From Hyphomicrobiales bacterium (GTDB lineage Bacteria; Pseudomonadota; Alphaproteobacteria; Rhizobiales; Beijerinckiaceae), in assembly GCA_930633525.1 (NCBI GenBank), contig CAKNFP010000002.1, positions 496,001 to 560,000 of the forward strand: DNA of 64,000 bases, in the 5' to 3' direction. The notes beneath the pieces were generated by a model, which worked only from the letters and a program-made list of their open reading frames with translations, was not told the DNA's origin and did no database searches. Shown piece after piece: positions 8,122 to 16,233 of the stretch. Both the position numbers and the translations under genes were made by a program. Within the stretch, counting starts at the first letter, position 1; each line of letters opens with the position of its first letter.

Positions 8122-9548
8122 CGCGGCCCCTCTTTCACGATGGCACGGCCTGCGGAAACGAGCTTCGCCAGCGCTGCGGACGCGATGCGCACCTTGAGCG
8201 AATCCGAACGGCTCGTCAGGATGATGGGCACGCGTGCTCCAAGCACGAGGCCTGCAGCATCCGCGCCCCCGAAATAGATGAGCTGCTTGGCGAGCATATT
8301 GCCGGCCTCGAGATCCGGGACCAGGAGGATATCCGCCTGCCCCGCCACCGGCGAGACGATCCCCTTCGTTCGAGCCGCCTCCGGATTGATCGCATTGTCG
8401 AAGGCGAGCGGACCATCCACGCACGCGCCAACGATCTGACCGCGCGCTGCCATCACTGTGAGGGCCGCCGCGTCGAGCGTCGACGGCATGGCCGCGTTGA
8501 CTGTTTCGACGGCCGCGAGCACCGCGACTTTCGGCTCGGCGATGCCCAAGGTTCGCAGGAGATCCACCGCATTCTGGCAAATGTCACGCTTGTGCTCGAG
8601 CGTCGGCTGAATATTGATCGCTGCATCGGTGACGATCAGCGGCTTTCCATAGGCCGGCACATCCATCGCATAGACATGGCTGATGCGCCGCTCCGTGCGT
8701 AAGCCGGAGTTGGGGTGGACAACGGCGCCGAGCAGTTCATCCGTATGGAGGCTCCCTTTCATCAGGGCCGCGACCTTGCCGGCAACCGCGAGCTCCACGG
8801 CGCGGGCAGCGGCCGCATGGCTATGCGCGACCGGCTCTATCGCCATTTCCGCGAGCGATATGTTGGCCGCCGCCGCGACAGCGCGGATCTTGCCCTCAGG
8901 CCCGACGAGGATGGGATCGAGCAGACCCTCATCACGTGCCTCGATGGCGGCCTTCAGCGTTTCAGCCGAGCAGGGATGCACGATCGCTGTCCGCAACGGC
9001 GGCAGATCGCGCGCCGCCTGCACGAAGGCTTCATAGCGATCGTGGCGGCGCAGCGTGACATCCGGCAGCTTTGTTCGCGGCCAGCTGACCGAGACCTGCG
9101 GCGCGATCACGGTCGCCGTACCCGTCAGCACCTCCTCGCCCCTCTGGTTCGTGCAGCGGGTGTCGAGGCGCACGATGTGTTTCTCCGCGCGCTTCTCCTT
9201 GACCGTCGCCGTGACGGTGATGGCGTCGCCCGGCACCACGGGATGGCAGAACGTGAGGTCCTGTCCGAGATAAATCGTTCCCGGACCCGGCAATTTCGTA
9301 CCGAGCAAGGCCGAGACCAGCGCTCCCGTCCACATGCCGTGAACGACGATGTGACCGAACCGATCCGACGCCGCGAAAGCGGTGTCGAGATGGGCCGGAT
9401 TGACATCACCTGACACGGTGGCGAACAGATCGATGTCATCGCGGCCGACGACGCGCGTCAGCGAGGCGCTCTCACCCACCGTGAGTTCATCGAACGTTCG
9501 GTTCTTGAGCATGGTGTCGTCCACGTCAGCATCACCTCTGTTGGACAT
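8118..9548 (-). CDS. pta: Phosphate acetyltransferase fused to an N-terminal MaoC-like hydratase domain
   Basis: A 476-residue two-domain protein. Residues about 20-150 are a MaoC-type hotdog domain with the (R)-hydratase motif GDVNPAHLD (Asp48, His53) and VVHGM at 68-72. Residues about 170-476 are a phosphate acetyl/butyryltransferase domain, which swaps CoA and phosphate on acyl groups. This fusion is well known in alphaproteobacteria. The ATG at 9548 overlaps the end of phaC by 17 bases; a GTG at 9524 behind AGAGG and an ATG at 9512 are alternative starts. Sitting between PHA synthase and acetate kinase, it could hydrate enoyl-CoA to (R)-3-hydroxyacyl-CoA for PHA as well as make acetyl phosphate; that double role is inference. 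Confidence 0.92.
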   Translation of the reverse strand: MSNRGDADVDDTMLKNRTFDELTVGESASLTRVVGRDDIDLFATVSGDVNPAHLDTAFAASDRFGHIVVHGMWTGALVSALLGTKLPGPGTIYLGQDLTFCHPVVPGDAITVTATVKEKRAEKHIVRLDTRCTNQRGEEVLTGTATVIAPQVSVSWPRTKLPDVTLRRHDRYEAFVQAARDLPPLRTAIVHPCSAETLKAAIEARDEGLLDPILVGPEGKIRAVAAAANISLAEMAIEPVAHSHAAAARAVELAVAGKVAALMKGSLHTDELLGAVVHPNSGLRTERRISHVYAMDVPAYGKPLIVTDAAINIQPTLEHKRDICQNAVDLLRTLGIAEPKVAVLAAVETVNAAMPSTLDAAALTVMAARGQIVGACVDGPLAFDNAINPEAARTKGIVSPVAGQADILLVPDLEAGNMLAKQLIYFGGADAAGLVLGARVPIILTSRSDSLKVRIASAALAKLVSAGRAIVKEGPR

Positions 9549-11436
9549 AGGAGCCGGGCGCGGCGGCGAGGGGCCTGTACCCCTTGTTCTCAGCGCCCAT
9601 GGATGGCGGAGCGACGCGCTTCGCCGTGGAATGCCGCGCCAGCCAATCTGCCCAGGCCAGCCACCACGACCCTTCCTGTAGCCCCGCGACCTCGGCCCAC
9701 TCGTCGGCGCTCAGGCAGACATCCGTCGCCTTTTTCTCCCCAGCGCGGAAACGACGGCGCGGACGGCCTGGCTCGCTCACGATACCGGCATTGTGACCAC
9801 CGCTGGTCAATACGAAGGTCACGTCGGTATCGGTGAGATAGTGGATTTTATAGACCGAGCGCCAAGGGGCCACATGGTCCCGCTCGGTCCCCACCGCGAA
9901 GATCGGGGCGCGGATGTTCTGAAGCGCAGCCGGTCGTCCATCCACCATGAAGCGTCCCGCCGCAAGCTCATTGTCGAGATAGAGCTTCTGGAGATACTCC
10001 GCATGCATGCGGTAAGGCATGCGCGTGGAATCCGCATTCCAGGCCATCAGGTCGATCATCGGGGCGCGCTCGCCCATGAGGTAGTCATGCACCAGACGCG
10101 ACCAGATGAGATCATTGGAGCGCAGCAGCTGAAATGCCCCCGCCATCTGGTCGGCGGCGAGATAGCCGTGATTCCACATCATGCTGTCCAGGAAGTGCAT
10201 TTGGCTGTGGTCGATGAACAGCGCGAGCTCCCCCGGCTCGCTGAAATCCGTCTGCGCGGCAAGGAGCGTGAGGGACGCGAGCCGATCGTCCCCCGCGCGC
10301 GCCATCGCTGCGGCCGCGATCGATAACAGCGTGCCGCCAAGGCAGTATCCGGTCGCGTGGATCTTCACGCCCGGAACGATAGCATTGACGGCATCAAGGG
10401 CCGCCATCACGCCCTGACGGCGATAGTCGTCAAGCCCCAGTTGACGATCCCCCGCATCCGGGTTGCGCCAGGACACGCAGAACACCGTGTGACCACGCTC
10501 CACGAGATAACGGATAAGAGAGTTCTGCGGCGAGAGATCAAGAATATAGTATTTCATGATCCAGGCAGGCACGATGAGTACTGGCTCAGCGAAAACATCT
10601 TCTGTCGCTGGCTTATATTGGATAAGCTCAATGAGATGGTTCCGGAAGACGACTTCGCCTGGTGTTACGGCAACATCCCGCCCAACGACGAAATTCTCGG
10701 TGCCGGCGGCCGGCTGCCCTGTCGCGGAGCGGCTGACATCGTCAAGCCAGTTCCTGTAACCCTCCAGAAAGTTGAGGCCTCCGGTCTGCCAGAATTTGGC
10801 GATGACCTCGGGATTGGTGAAAATGTTGTTGGAAGGTGATGCCACATCGAGGAGCTGCCGCGCCGAGAACGACACGACATCCTCATGATGCGGGGTGACG
10901 CCGGGCACGTCGCGCGTGACGTTGTGCCACCATTGCTGATTGAGCAGGAAGGCCTGAACGAGGAAGTTATAGGGAGGCTTCTGCCAGGCCTCGCCAGAAA
11001 AACGGGTGTCGCCTGGCAGGGGCTCGATGCAAGGCGGCGTCTGCGGATCATGGCTCGCAATCGAAACATAGCCCGCGAAGCGGGTGGCTTTGCGCACGGC
11101 CTTTGTCAGGAGCTCGGCCTGCTTGCCCGGCGCGTGAGCCAGGTGGATCGACCAATCGAACAGGGCAAGCGCCATCGCCGCCGGCGAGAGACCTCCGGTC
11201 ATCTGCGCCGTCAGCGCCTCGCGCATGCGGTCAAAGGCCTTGAACGCCTCGTGCCCGCCTCCGTCGGGTTGATTGAGCGCGCGAGCCACAGCGGTGGAGG
11301 CCGGAGCCCTGGCCCGCGTCAGTGTGGCCTGCACCGGGAACGGCATGACCTGGCCAGTATCCTTCACCGATGCCTCAACGGCAGCCCTTGGGGGCCGGCT
11401 TTTCAAGGTACCATCTTTTTCCACGGCATTACCCAC
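9532..11436 (-). CDS. phaC: Class I poly(3-hydroxyalkanoate) polymerase
   Basis: A 634-residue PHA synthase that polymerises (R)-3-hydroxyacyl-CoA into storage polyester on granules. The lipase-like box GYCLGG holds the nucleophile Cys365; Asp520 (GTERDHVAP) and His548 (SGGHNAG) complete the triad. The N-terminal PhaC_N domain spans about 100-270 and includes NPEVIAKFWQTGGLNF. A basic, Ala-rich leader of about 60 residues precedes it. The start is uncertain: the GTG at 11436 has no strong ribosome-binding site and a start a few codons later is possible. It is first in the phaC-pta-ackA operon. The exact FNR/FixK-type site about 80 bases upstream suggests induction at low oxygen. Confidence 0.93.
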   Translation of the reverse strand: MGNAVEKDGTLKSRPPRAAVEASVKDTGQVMPFPVQATLTRARAPASTAVARALNQPDGGGHEAFKAFDRMREALTAQMTGGLSPAAMALALFDWSIHLAHAPGKQAELLTKAVRKATRFAGYVSIASHDPQTPPCIEPLPGDTRFSGEAWQKPPYNFLVQAFLLNQQWWHNVTRDVPGVTPHHEDVVSFSARQLLDVASPSNNIFTNPEVIAKFWQTGGLNFLEGYRNWLDDVSRSATGQPAAGTENFVVGRDVAVTPGEVVFRNHLIELIQYKPATEDVFAEPVLIVPAWIMKYYILDLSPQNSLIRYLVERGHTVFCVSWRNPDAGDRQLGLDDYRRQGVMAALDAVNAIVPGVKIHATGYCLGGTLLSIAAAAMARAGDDRLASLTLLAAQTDFSEPGELALFIDHSQMHFLDSMMWNHGYLAADQMAGAFQLLRSNDLIWSRLVHDYLMGERAPMIDLMAWNADSTRMPYRMHAEYLQKLYLDNELAAGRFMVDGRPAALQNIRAPIFAVGTERDHVAPWRSVYKIHYLTDTDVTFVLTSGGHNAGIVSEPGRPRRRFRAGEKKATDVCLSADEWAEVAGLQEGSWWLAWADWLARHSTAKRVAPPSMGAENKGYRPLAAAPGSYVQQR

Positions 11437-11513
11437 CAGTCACAAGAGGAACCCATTCGTAGAAGCGAGGCTTATTTTGACGACGAACCGTAGCGTGTCA
11501 GCATCTTACAGGC

Positions 11514-11527
11514 TTGATCTTGATCAA
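11514..11527. promoter_or_regulatory. FNR/FixK-type site upstream of phaC
   Basis: TTGATCTTGATCAA is an exact match to the TTGAT-N4-ATCAA consensus of FNR/FixK/ANR regulators. Its centre is about 84 bases upstream of the phaC start and about 230 bases upstream of the divergent phosphatase start, so phaC-pta-ackA is the likely target. The rest of the 312-base gap between phaC and the phosphatase gene holds only the weak PHO-like site at 11679 and no small gene. Confidence 0.7.
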
Positions 11528-11678
11528 TCCTGCAACGTCAATTCCTTTTGATAGCGAAGCATTCTGGCGGAAGGCGACGCTGTCAACCCGCCCCGGGCCC
11601 GCTTCACAAAAGCCAAAGCGCAAGCAGGGGATTTGTCGCCTCGCAGCTGTCGATACGTTGCCGGATAAGCATTTCGGG

Positions 11679-11696
11679 CCGCAATAGAGTTGTCAT
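11679..11696 (+). promoter_or_regulatory. Weak PHO-box-like site upstream of alkaline phosphatase
   Basis: CCGCAAT-N4-TTGTCAT matches 10 of 14 defined positions of the PhoB consensus CTGTCAT-N4-CTGTCAT, with the second half nearly complete. It ends 52 bases before the phosphatase start. The match is much poorer than the one at 16159, so PhoB control here is only a suggestion. Confidence 0.35.
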
Positions 11697-11748
11697 GTGA
11701 AGGGGCTATACGCCGGGCATCGATCATCCGATGCTCTACGAGGCACCC

Positions 11749-13506
11749 ATGAAGAAGTTTCTTGTCGCGCTGCTCGCGACCACGGCCCTGGCCGGCGCCG
11801 CCGAAGCAGCCACGGTCTATCCGCTGGATCGCGCGACTATCCTCACCTCCTCGCCTTTCGATTTCAAGGTTGAGTTCGATGGTGTGGTGAAGCCCGAGGA
11901 CATCAAGGTCACGGTCAACGGCCAGGACTACAAGACGGTTTTCGGCAAGGAAGCCGAATTCGTGGCCGAGGAGAAGGGTTCCAAGGACAAGGTGCTCGGC
12001 TCGGCGCTTGTCCTGCGCGGCCTGACGCTCGCCACGCCCGGCGCCTACAAGGTCGATGTGTCGGCCGGGCCCCAGACGAAAAGCGTTACCTGGGACGTCT
12101 ACGGCACGAGCGACAAGCCGAAGGCCAAGAACGTGATCTTCCTGCTCGCCGACGGCCTGTCGGTTGCGCATCGCACTGCGGCCCGCATTATGTCTAAGGG
12201 CATGACCGAGGGCAAGGCGAATGGCCGTCTGAACATGGATGGCCTCGACCGTATGGCCTTCATCGGCACGTCCTCGACCGAGGCCGTGGCGACCGACAGC
12301 GCCAACACGATGTCTGCCTATATGACGGGCCACAAGACGGCGGTGAACGCCCTTGGCGTCTATGCCGACCGCACCCCCAACAGCTTTGACGACCCTAAGG
12401 TCGAGACCATTGCCGAGGCCCTGCGCCGCCAGACGAAGAAGTCCATCGGCATCGTGACCACGTCCGAGCTGCAGGACGCGACGCCAGCCGCCGTCGTCGC
12501 CCACACCCGCAAGCGCGCCGACAAGGCCGAGATCACCGAGATGATGTTCGAGGTGAAGCCGGACGTCGTGCTCGGCGGTGGCTCCGCCTACTTCCTGCCG
12601 AAGGCCACACCCGGCTCCAAGCGCAAGGATGAGAAGGATTTCGTGAAGTCCTTCCGTGACGCCGGCTATACGCTCGCGACCGACAAGGCTGAGCTCGCCA
12701 ACGCCGCCGGCACCAACACAGGCAAGGTGCTCGGCCTTTTCCACACCGGCAATCTCGACTCCACGCTCGACCGCGAGTTCCTGAAGAAGGGCACGGTCGA
12801 CAAGTTCCCGAACCAGCCGGGCCTCGTCGAGATGACGCAGGCGGCGCTCAACCAGTTGTCGAAGAACCCGGACGGCTTCTTCCTGATGGTCGAGGCTGCC
12901 AATGTCGACAAGATGTCCCATCCGCTCGACTGGGACCGCGCCGTCCTCGATACGATCGAGTTCGACAAGGCCATCGGCGTCGCTCGCGACTTCGCGGCCA
13001 AGAACCCCGACACGCTGATCGTCGTCACGGGTGACCACACCCACGGCGTCTCGATCATCGGCACGGTCGATGACAGCAAGCCCGGCACCGAAATGCGCGA
13101 GAAAGTCGGCACCTATGCCACCGCCGGCTTCCCGAACTATGTCGACAGCAATGGCGACGGCTACCCGGACAGCGTCGACGTCTCCCGCCGTCTGTTCCTG
13201 AGCGCCAATAACGGCCCGGATCACTACGAGACCTATCGTCCGAAGCTCGATGGCCCGTTCGTCCCGGCCATCCAGAACGAGAAGAAGGAATATGTGGCCA
13301 ACGAGGCTTACAAGGATGTGCCCGGCGCCGTCTTTGTCGCCGGCAACATTCCGCGCGACGGAGACTCCGGCGTGCATGCGGTTGATGACGTGGTGCTGCA
13401 GTCGTCGGGCCCCGGCTCTGAAGGCTTCAAAGGCTACATGGAACAGAGCGACGTCTATCGGTTGCTCGCCGATGTCATGGCTCTTGGCGTGAAGCAGACG
13501 CAGTAA
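11749..13506 (+). CDS. phoA: Periplasmic alkaline phosphatase
   Basis: A 585-residue secreted phosphomonoesterase of the alkaline phosphatase superfamily. A Sec signal peptide (MKKFLVALLATTALAGAAEA) is followed by an Ig-like N-terminal domain (about 25-118) and the catalytic domain. Metal and catalytic residues are visible: Asp135 in FLLADG, the nucleophile Ser184 in ATDSANTMSAYMTGHKT, then MSHPLDW and TGDHTHG near the C-terminal half. It is longer than E. coli PhoA and resembles the alphaproteobacterial form. The ATG at 11749 has GAGG five bases upstream and opens the signal peptide; the ATG at 11731 would hide it. A strong terminator follows. It would release phosphate in the periplasm; the importer and GDPD from 16 kb suit the same need. 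Confidence 0.93.
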   Translation: MKKFLVALLATTALAGAAEAATVYPLDRATILTSSPFDFKVEFDGVVKPEDIKVTVNGQDYKTVFGKEAEFVAEEKGSKDKVLGSALVLRGLTLATPGAYKVDVSAGPQTKSVTWDVYGTSDKPKAKNVIFLLADGLSVAHRTAARIMSKGMTEGKANGRLNMDGLDRMAFIGTSSTEAVATDSANTMSAYMTGHKTAVNALGVYADRTPNSFDDPKVETIAEALRRQTKKSIGIVTTSELQDATPAAVVAHTRKRADKAEITEMMFEVKPDVVLGGGSAYFLPKATPGSKRKDEKDFVKSFRDAGYTLATDKAELANAAGTNTGKVLGLFHTGNLDSTLDREFLKKGTVDKFPNQPGLVEMTQAALNQLSKNPDGFFLMVEAANVDKMSHPLDWDRAVLDTIEFDKAIGVARDFAAKNPDTLIVVTGDHTHGVSIIGTVDDSKPGTEMREKVGTYATAGFPNYVDSNGDGYPDSVDVSRRLFLSANNGPDHYETYRPKLDGPFVPAIQNEKKEYVANEAYKDVPGAVFVAGNIPRDGDSGVHAVDDVVLQSSGPGSEGFKGYMEQSDVYRLLADVMALGVKQTQ

Positions 13507-13523
13507 TCACCAAGATCAGTATC

Positions 13524-13554
13524 AACACACCCGGATCCCGGATCCGGGTGTGTT
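13524..13554 (+). terminator. Strong rho-independent terminator after phoA
   Basis: A perfect 14-bp stem (13524-13537 with 13541-13554) with a 3-base loop is followed by TGCTTTT. It starts 17 bases after the phosphatase stop and separates that gene from the next operon. Confidence 0.88.
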
Positions 13555-13591
13555 TGCTTTTCGCAGTATCCGGCAAACATTGGTGACACCG

Positions 13592-14062
13592 ATGTCCAAG
13601 ATGAAGACCATCATAGCCCCGAATCGTCGCCAGATCCTGGGTGCTCTTGCAGCATCGGCAGCAGCGGCCGGTTCCACCGGCGCTTGGGCCGCGACGCCGG
13701 GCCTCACATTCGAGGAACTCTACGGCAAGGTTGGTGTGCTTGGCCTTGAATTCTCGGCAAAGGTCAACGCGTTGAAAGGCCGGGCTGTGGCGATGCGCGG
13801 ATTCATGGCCCCGCCCTTGAAGGCCGAAGCAAATTTCTTCGTTCTCACAAAGATCCCGATGGCGCTCTGCCCGTTTTGCTCATCAGATGCCGATTGGCCC
13901 GACGATATCGTCGTCGTCTATCTCGGCGACAAGCAGACCTTCGTCCAGCCGAGCACGACGATAGAAGTTCACGGAAAGCTCGAGACGGGGTCATGGACCG
14001 ATCCGGAGACGGGATTTGTCAGCCTTCTTCGCCTGCGCGATGCGCAATACCGTGTCGTCTGA
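13592..14062 (+). CDS. Tat-exported DUF3299-like protein, first gene of an ABC operon
   Basis: A 156-residue exported protein. The N-terminus carries a twin-arginine signal (NRRQIL, Arg12-Arg13) followed by an Ala-rich hydrophobic stretch ending about residue 33. The mature part is a small beta-rich domain with GRAVAMRGFMAPP, a CPFC motif (Cys93, Cys96), VVVYLGD and VHGKLETG. This pattern resembles the DUF3299 family, whose members are often encoded with LolCDE-like ABC genes in metal-related operons; the assignment is inferred from motif layout. Its stop overlaps the ATG of the ATPase gene by one base. The ATG at 13592 has only a weak binding site; the ATG at 13601 is possible. Confidence 0.7.
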   Translation: MSKMKTIIAPNRRQILGALAASAAAAGSTGAWAATPGLTFEELYGKVGVLGLEFSAKVNALKGRAVAMRGFMAPPLKAEANFFVLTKIPMALCPFCSSDADWPDDIVVVYLGDKQTFVQPSTTIEVHGKLETGSWTDPETGFVSLLRLRDAQYRVV

Positions 14063-14745
14063 TGACGATTCATGATCTGTGCCTTAATAGCGTCGAAATG
14101 TCCTTTCCGGGACTCGCGGCACCTGTGCTCAGCATCGAGAACCTCAGGATCGAAGCCGGGACGCGCGTCGCCATCGCCGGAGCTTCAGGTTCCGGAAAGA
14201 GCACCTTCGTCAACCTGGTGACTGGCCTCGAACGGGCCAGCAAAGGACGCATCACGTGGAACAGCACGGATCTCGGCGCGCTCTCGCACAGTGAACGCGA
14301 CCGCTGGCGCGGTGAGACCATTGGCCTCGTCATGCAGGACTTCCACCTGTTCCCCGGCCTCTCGGCATTGGACAATGTGCTGCTCCCGGCCCGGCTCGCC
14401 TTCGCGGCCACGCCGAAACACATGCAACGTGCGCACGATCTGCTGGAACGCGCCGGGCTCCGGCAGCCGGGGCAATATGTTGAAACGATGTCGCGCGGTG
14501 AGATGCAGCGCGTCGCCGTGGCGCGCGCCCTCTTGCGCAAGCCCGCGGTCATTGTCGCCGACGAGCCGACGGCCAGTCTTGATGCCGACAGCGGCAAAGC
14601 CGTCGGCGATCTTATTTTCGAGTTGGCAATGGCCGAGAAAAGTACCCTGATCACTGTATCGCACGACCAGCGCCTGATTGCGCGCTTCGAACGGCGGATC
14701 GAATTCGCGAACGGGCGCGTCGCTGCCGATACGGCCCAGGGCTAG
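14062..14745 (+). CDS. ABC transporter ATP-binding protein, LolD/MacB type
   Basis: A 227-residue ATPase of the LolD/MacB class. Walker A GASGSGKST is at 40-48, the Q-loop at MQDF (91-94), the signature is a degenerate MSRGEM at 143-148 in place of LSGGQ, and Walker B VIVADE is at 163-168 followed by the D-loop SLDAD and the switch His in TVSHDQ. The start is set by the TGATG overlap with the upstream gene; the open frame extends further upstream but only as a shadow of that gene. Its partner is the FtsX-type permease 13 bases downstream, so this is a mechanotransmission-type ABC system rather than a classical importer. Confidence 0.9.
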   Translation: MTIHDLCLNSVEMSFPGLAAPVLSIENLRIEAGTRVAIAGASGSGKSTFVNLVTGLERASKGRITWNSTDLGALSHSERDRWRGETIGLVMQDFHLFPGLSALDNVLLPARLAFAATPKHMQRAHDLLERAGLRQPGQYVETMSRGEMQRVAVARALLRKPAVIVADEPTASLDADSGKAVGDLIFELAMAEKSTLITVSHDQRLIARFERRIEFANGRVAADTAQG

Positions 14746-14758
14746 CGAAGGGACAGCC

Positions 14759-16060
14759 GTGCTTCACTTCATTCTCGCCGATTTCAGGCGCCTCTGGGCC
14801 GGCTCCCTCGTGATCATCGCCCTGGTCGCCCTCGCGACAGCCCTCGGCGTCACCGTGACCCTGCAGGAACGTGCGCTACGCCTTGGCAGCGCTCGCGCCG
14901 CCGATAAGTTCGACGTCATCGTCGGTGCGCCCGGCAGCGAAACGCAGCTTCTTCTATCCACGGTCTTTCTGCAGCCAGCGGCCTTGCCGCTGCTCCGCGG
15001 CAGCGTCTTGGGCGACCTGACAAAGGATCCGCGTGTCGCATGGGCGGCTCCTGTTGGCTTCGGCGACAGCTTTTCAGGCTATCCGATTATCGGAACGACG
15101 ACGACACTTGTCCAGAATACATCATCCGGTCTATCTGACGGCCGCCTGTTCGCGTTGGAGACCGAAGCAGTGATCGGATCTGCAGTCGATCTGCCAACAG
15201 AAACGGTCATCAAGCCCATGCACGGAACGGCCGAAACCGGCGGCCATGCCCATACGGAGCTCGCTTACACGGTCGTCGGCAAACTCGCTCCCACCGGCAC
15301 GCCGTGGGATCGCGCGATCTTTGTCCCGATCAGCGCCGTCTGGCATATCCACGGTATGGAGGAAGCGCATGATCATGCCGGGCATGATCATGGCACGCAG
15401 GGCCAGGGCGGCGATGACAAAGACAGCCATGGCGATCATGCGCATGACCATGATGGACAGGATCACGGCGAAGGTGGGACGCAGGCAGCGATAGCGGGAT
15501 TGAAAGAAGACTTCGGCGCGGGAACGCCCGGGATCCCAGCCGTTCTCGTCAAGCCGAAGTCGATCGCCGACGCCTATCGTCTACGCCAGGATTATCGCAG
15601 CGAAACATCCTTGGCGGTCTTCCCCGGCGAGGTATTGACCCGGCTTTATGCGACACTGGGCGATGCGAAGATCGTGCTCACCGCTGTCGCCATCGGCGCG
15701 CAGGCCTTGGTTGCCGCTTCACTTGTGCTCGTGACCATCCTGCATCTCTCCCAGCGGCGTCGACAGATCGGCGCGCTACGCGCGCTTGGCGCCCCGCGGC
15801 TATCGGTCTCGCTGATCGTCTGGCTGGAGCCTTTCCTGCTGATACTCCTAGGGATCGGGCTTGGCTTTGCCCTGGGCTATGCCGCAGCGCTCGCCATAAC
15901 CGCGGTCGTGACCCAGGGCAGCGGGGTCCGCCTGCCCGTGGAATTCGCCCGAGCCGACCTCTGGTCCGCGCTGCTGCTTGTCGTCTTCGCGGCGCTCCTG
16001 GCATTGATCCCGGCGGTCCTCGCCTACCGGCAATCACCGGCGGCCGCGCTACGCGCCTGA
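14759..16060 (+). CDS. FtsX-type ABC permease with a histidine-rich periplasmic insert
   Basis: A 433-residue inner-membrane permease of the LolC/MacB/FtsX class. One transmembrane helix lies at about 14-34, then a large periplasmic domain of about 280 residues, then three helices from about 325 to 425. Inside the periplasmic domain, residues 196-236 contain 11 His with Asp, Glu and Gly (HDHAGHDHG, HGDHAHDHD), and HGTAETGGHAH precedes it. Such inserts bind zinc, nickel or cobalt, so the system probably senses or moves a transition metal. The GTG at 14759 is behind GAAGGGA and gives a sensible membrane start. It is the last gene of the three-gene operon from 13592. Confidence 0.88.
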   Translation: MLHFILADFRRLWAGSLVIIALVALATALGVTVTLQERALRLGSARAADKFDVIVGAPGSETQLLLSTVFLQPAALPLLRGSVLGDLTKDPRVAWAAPVGFGDSFSGYPIIGTTTTLVQNTSSGLSDGRLFALETEAVIGSAVDLPTETVIKPMHGTAETGGHAHTELAYTVVGKLAPTGTPWDRAIFVPISAVWHIHGMEEAHDHAGHDHGTQGQGGDDKDSHGDHAHDHDGQDHGEGGTQAAIAGLKEDFGAGTPGIPAVLVKPKSIADAYRLRQDYRSETSLAVFPGEVLTRLYATLGDAKIVLTAVAIGAQALVAASLVLVTILHLSQRRRQIGALRALGAPRLSVSLIVWLEPFLLILLGIGLGFALGYAAALAITAVVTQGSGVRLPVEFARADLWSALLLVVFAALLALIPAVLAYRQSPAAALRA

Positions 16061-16158
16061 AGCACCGTGGAATCCTCATGCTGAAACATGACCGACAGTC
16101 GGCTCCTGTTTCCGGAGCAAATGCAGGCACGATCGGGACTGATGGCGCTCCGCAGCGG

Positions 16159-16176
16159 CTGTCATATGGCTGTCGC
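16159..16176 (+). promoter_or_regulatory. PHO box upstream of the importer/GDPD operon
   Basis: CTGTCAT-ATGG-CTGTCGC matches 12 of 14 positions of the PhoB-binding consensus CTGTCAT-N4-CTGTCAT. It ends 57 bases before the permease start at 16234, a normal position for a PhoB-activated promoter. The operon encodes a glycerophosphodiester phosphodiesterase, which makes phosphate control biologically sensible. Confidence 0.68.
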
Positions 16177-16233
16177 GGAACAAAGAGCACATAGGTCCTT
16201 TCAAATGAACACCAGAATCTGATCGGTTCCACC

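Noticed and set aside
11679..11696. Strong PHO box for the alkaline phosphatase
   Set aside because: Only one half-site is good (10 of 14 overall), so it is listed only as a weak candidate.
11524..13377. A 617-codon open frame on the minus strand opposite the alkaline phosphatase
   Set aside because: It is the mirror of a GC-rich coding frame; its protein is low-complexity with no family features, while the plus strand encodes a complete phosphatase with signal peptide.
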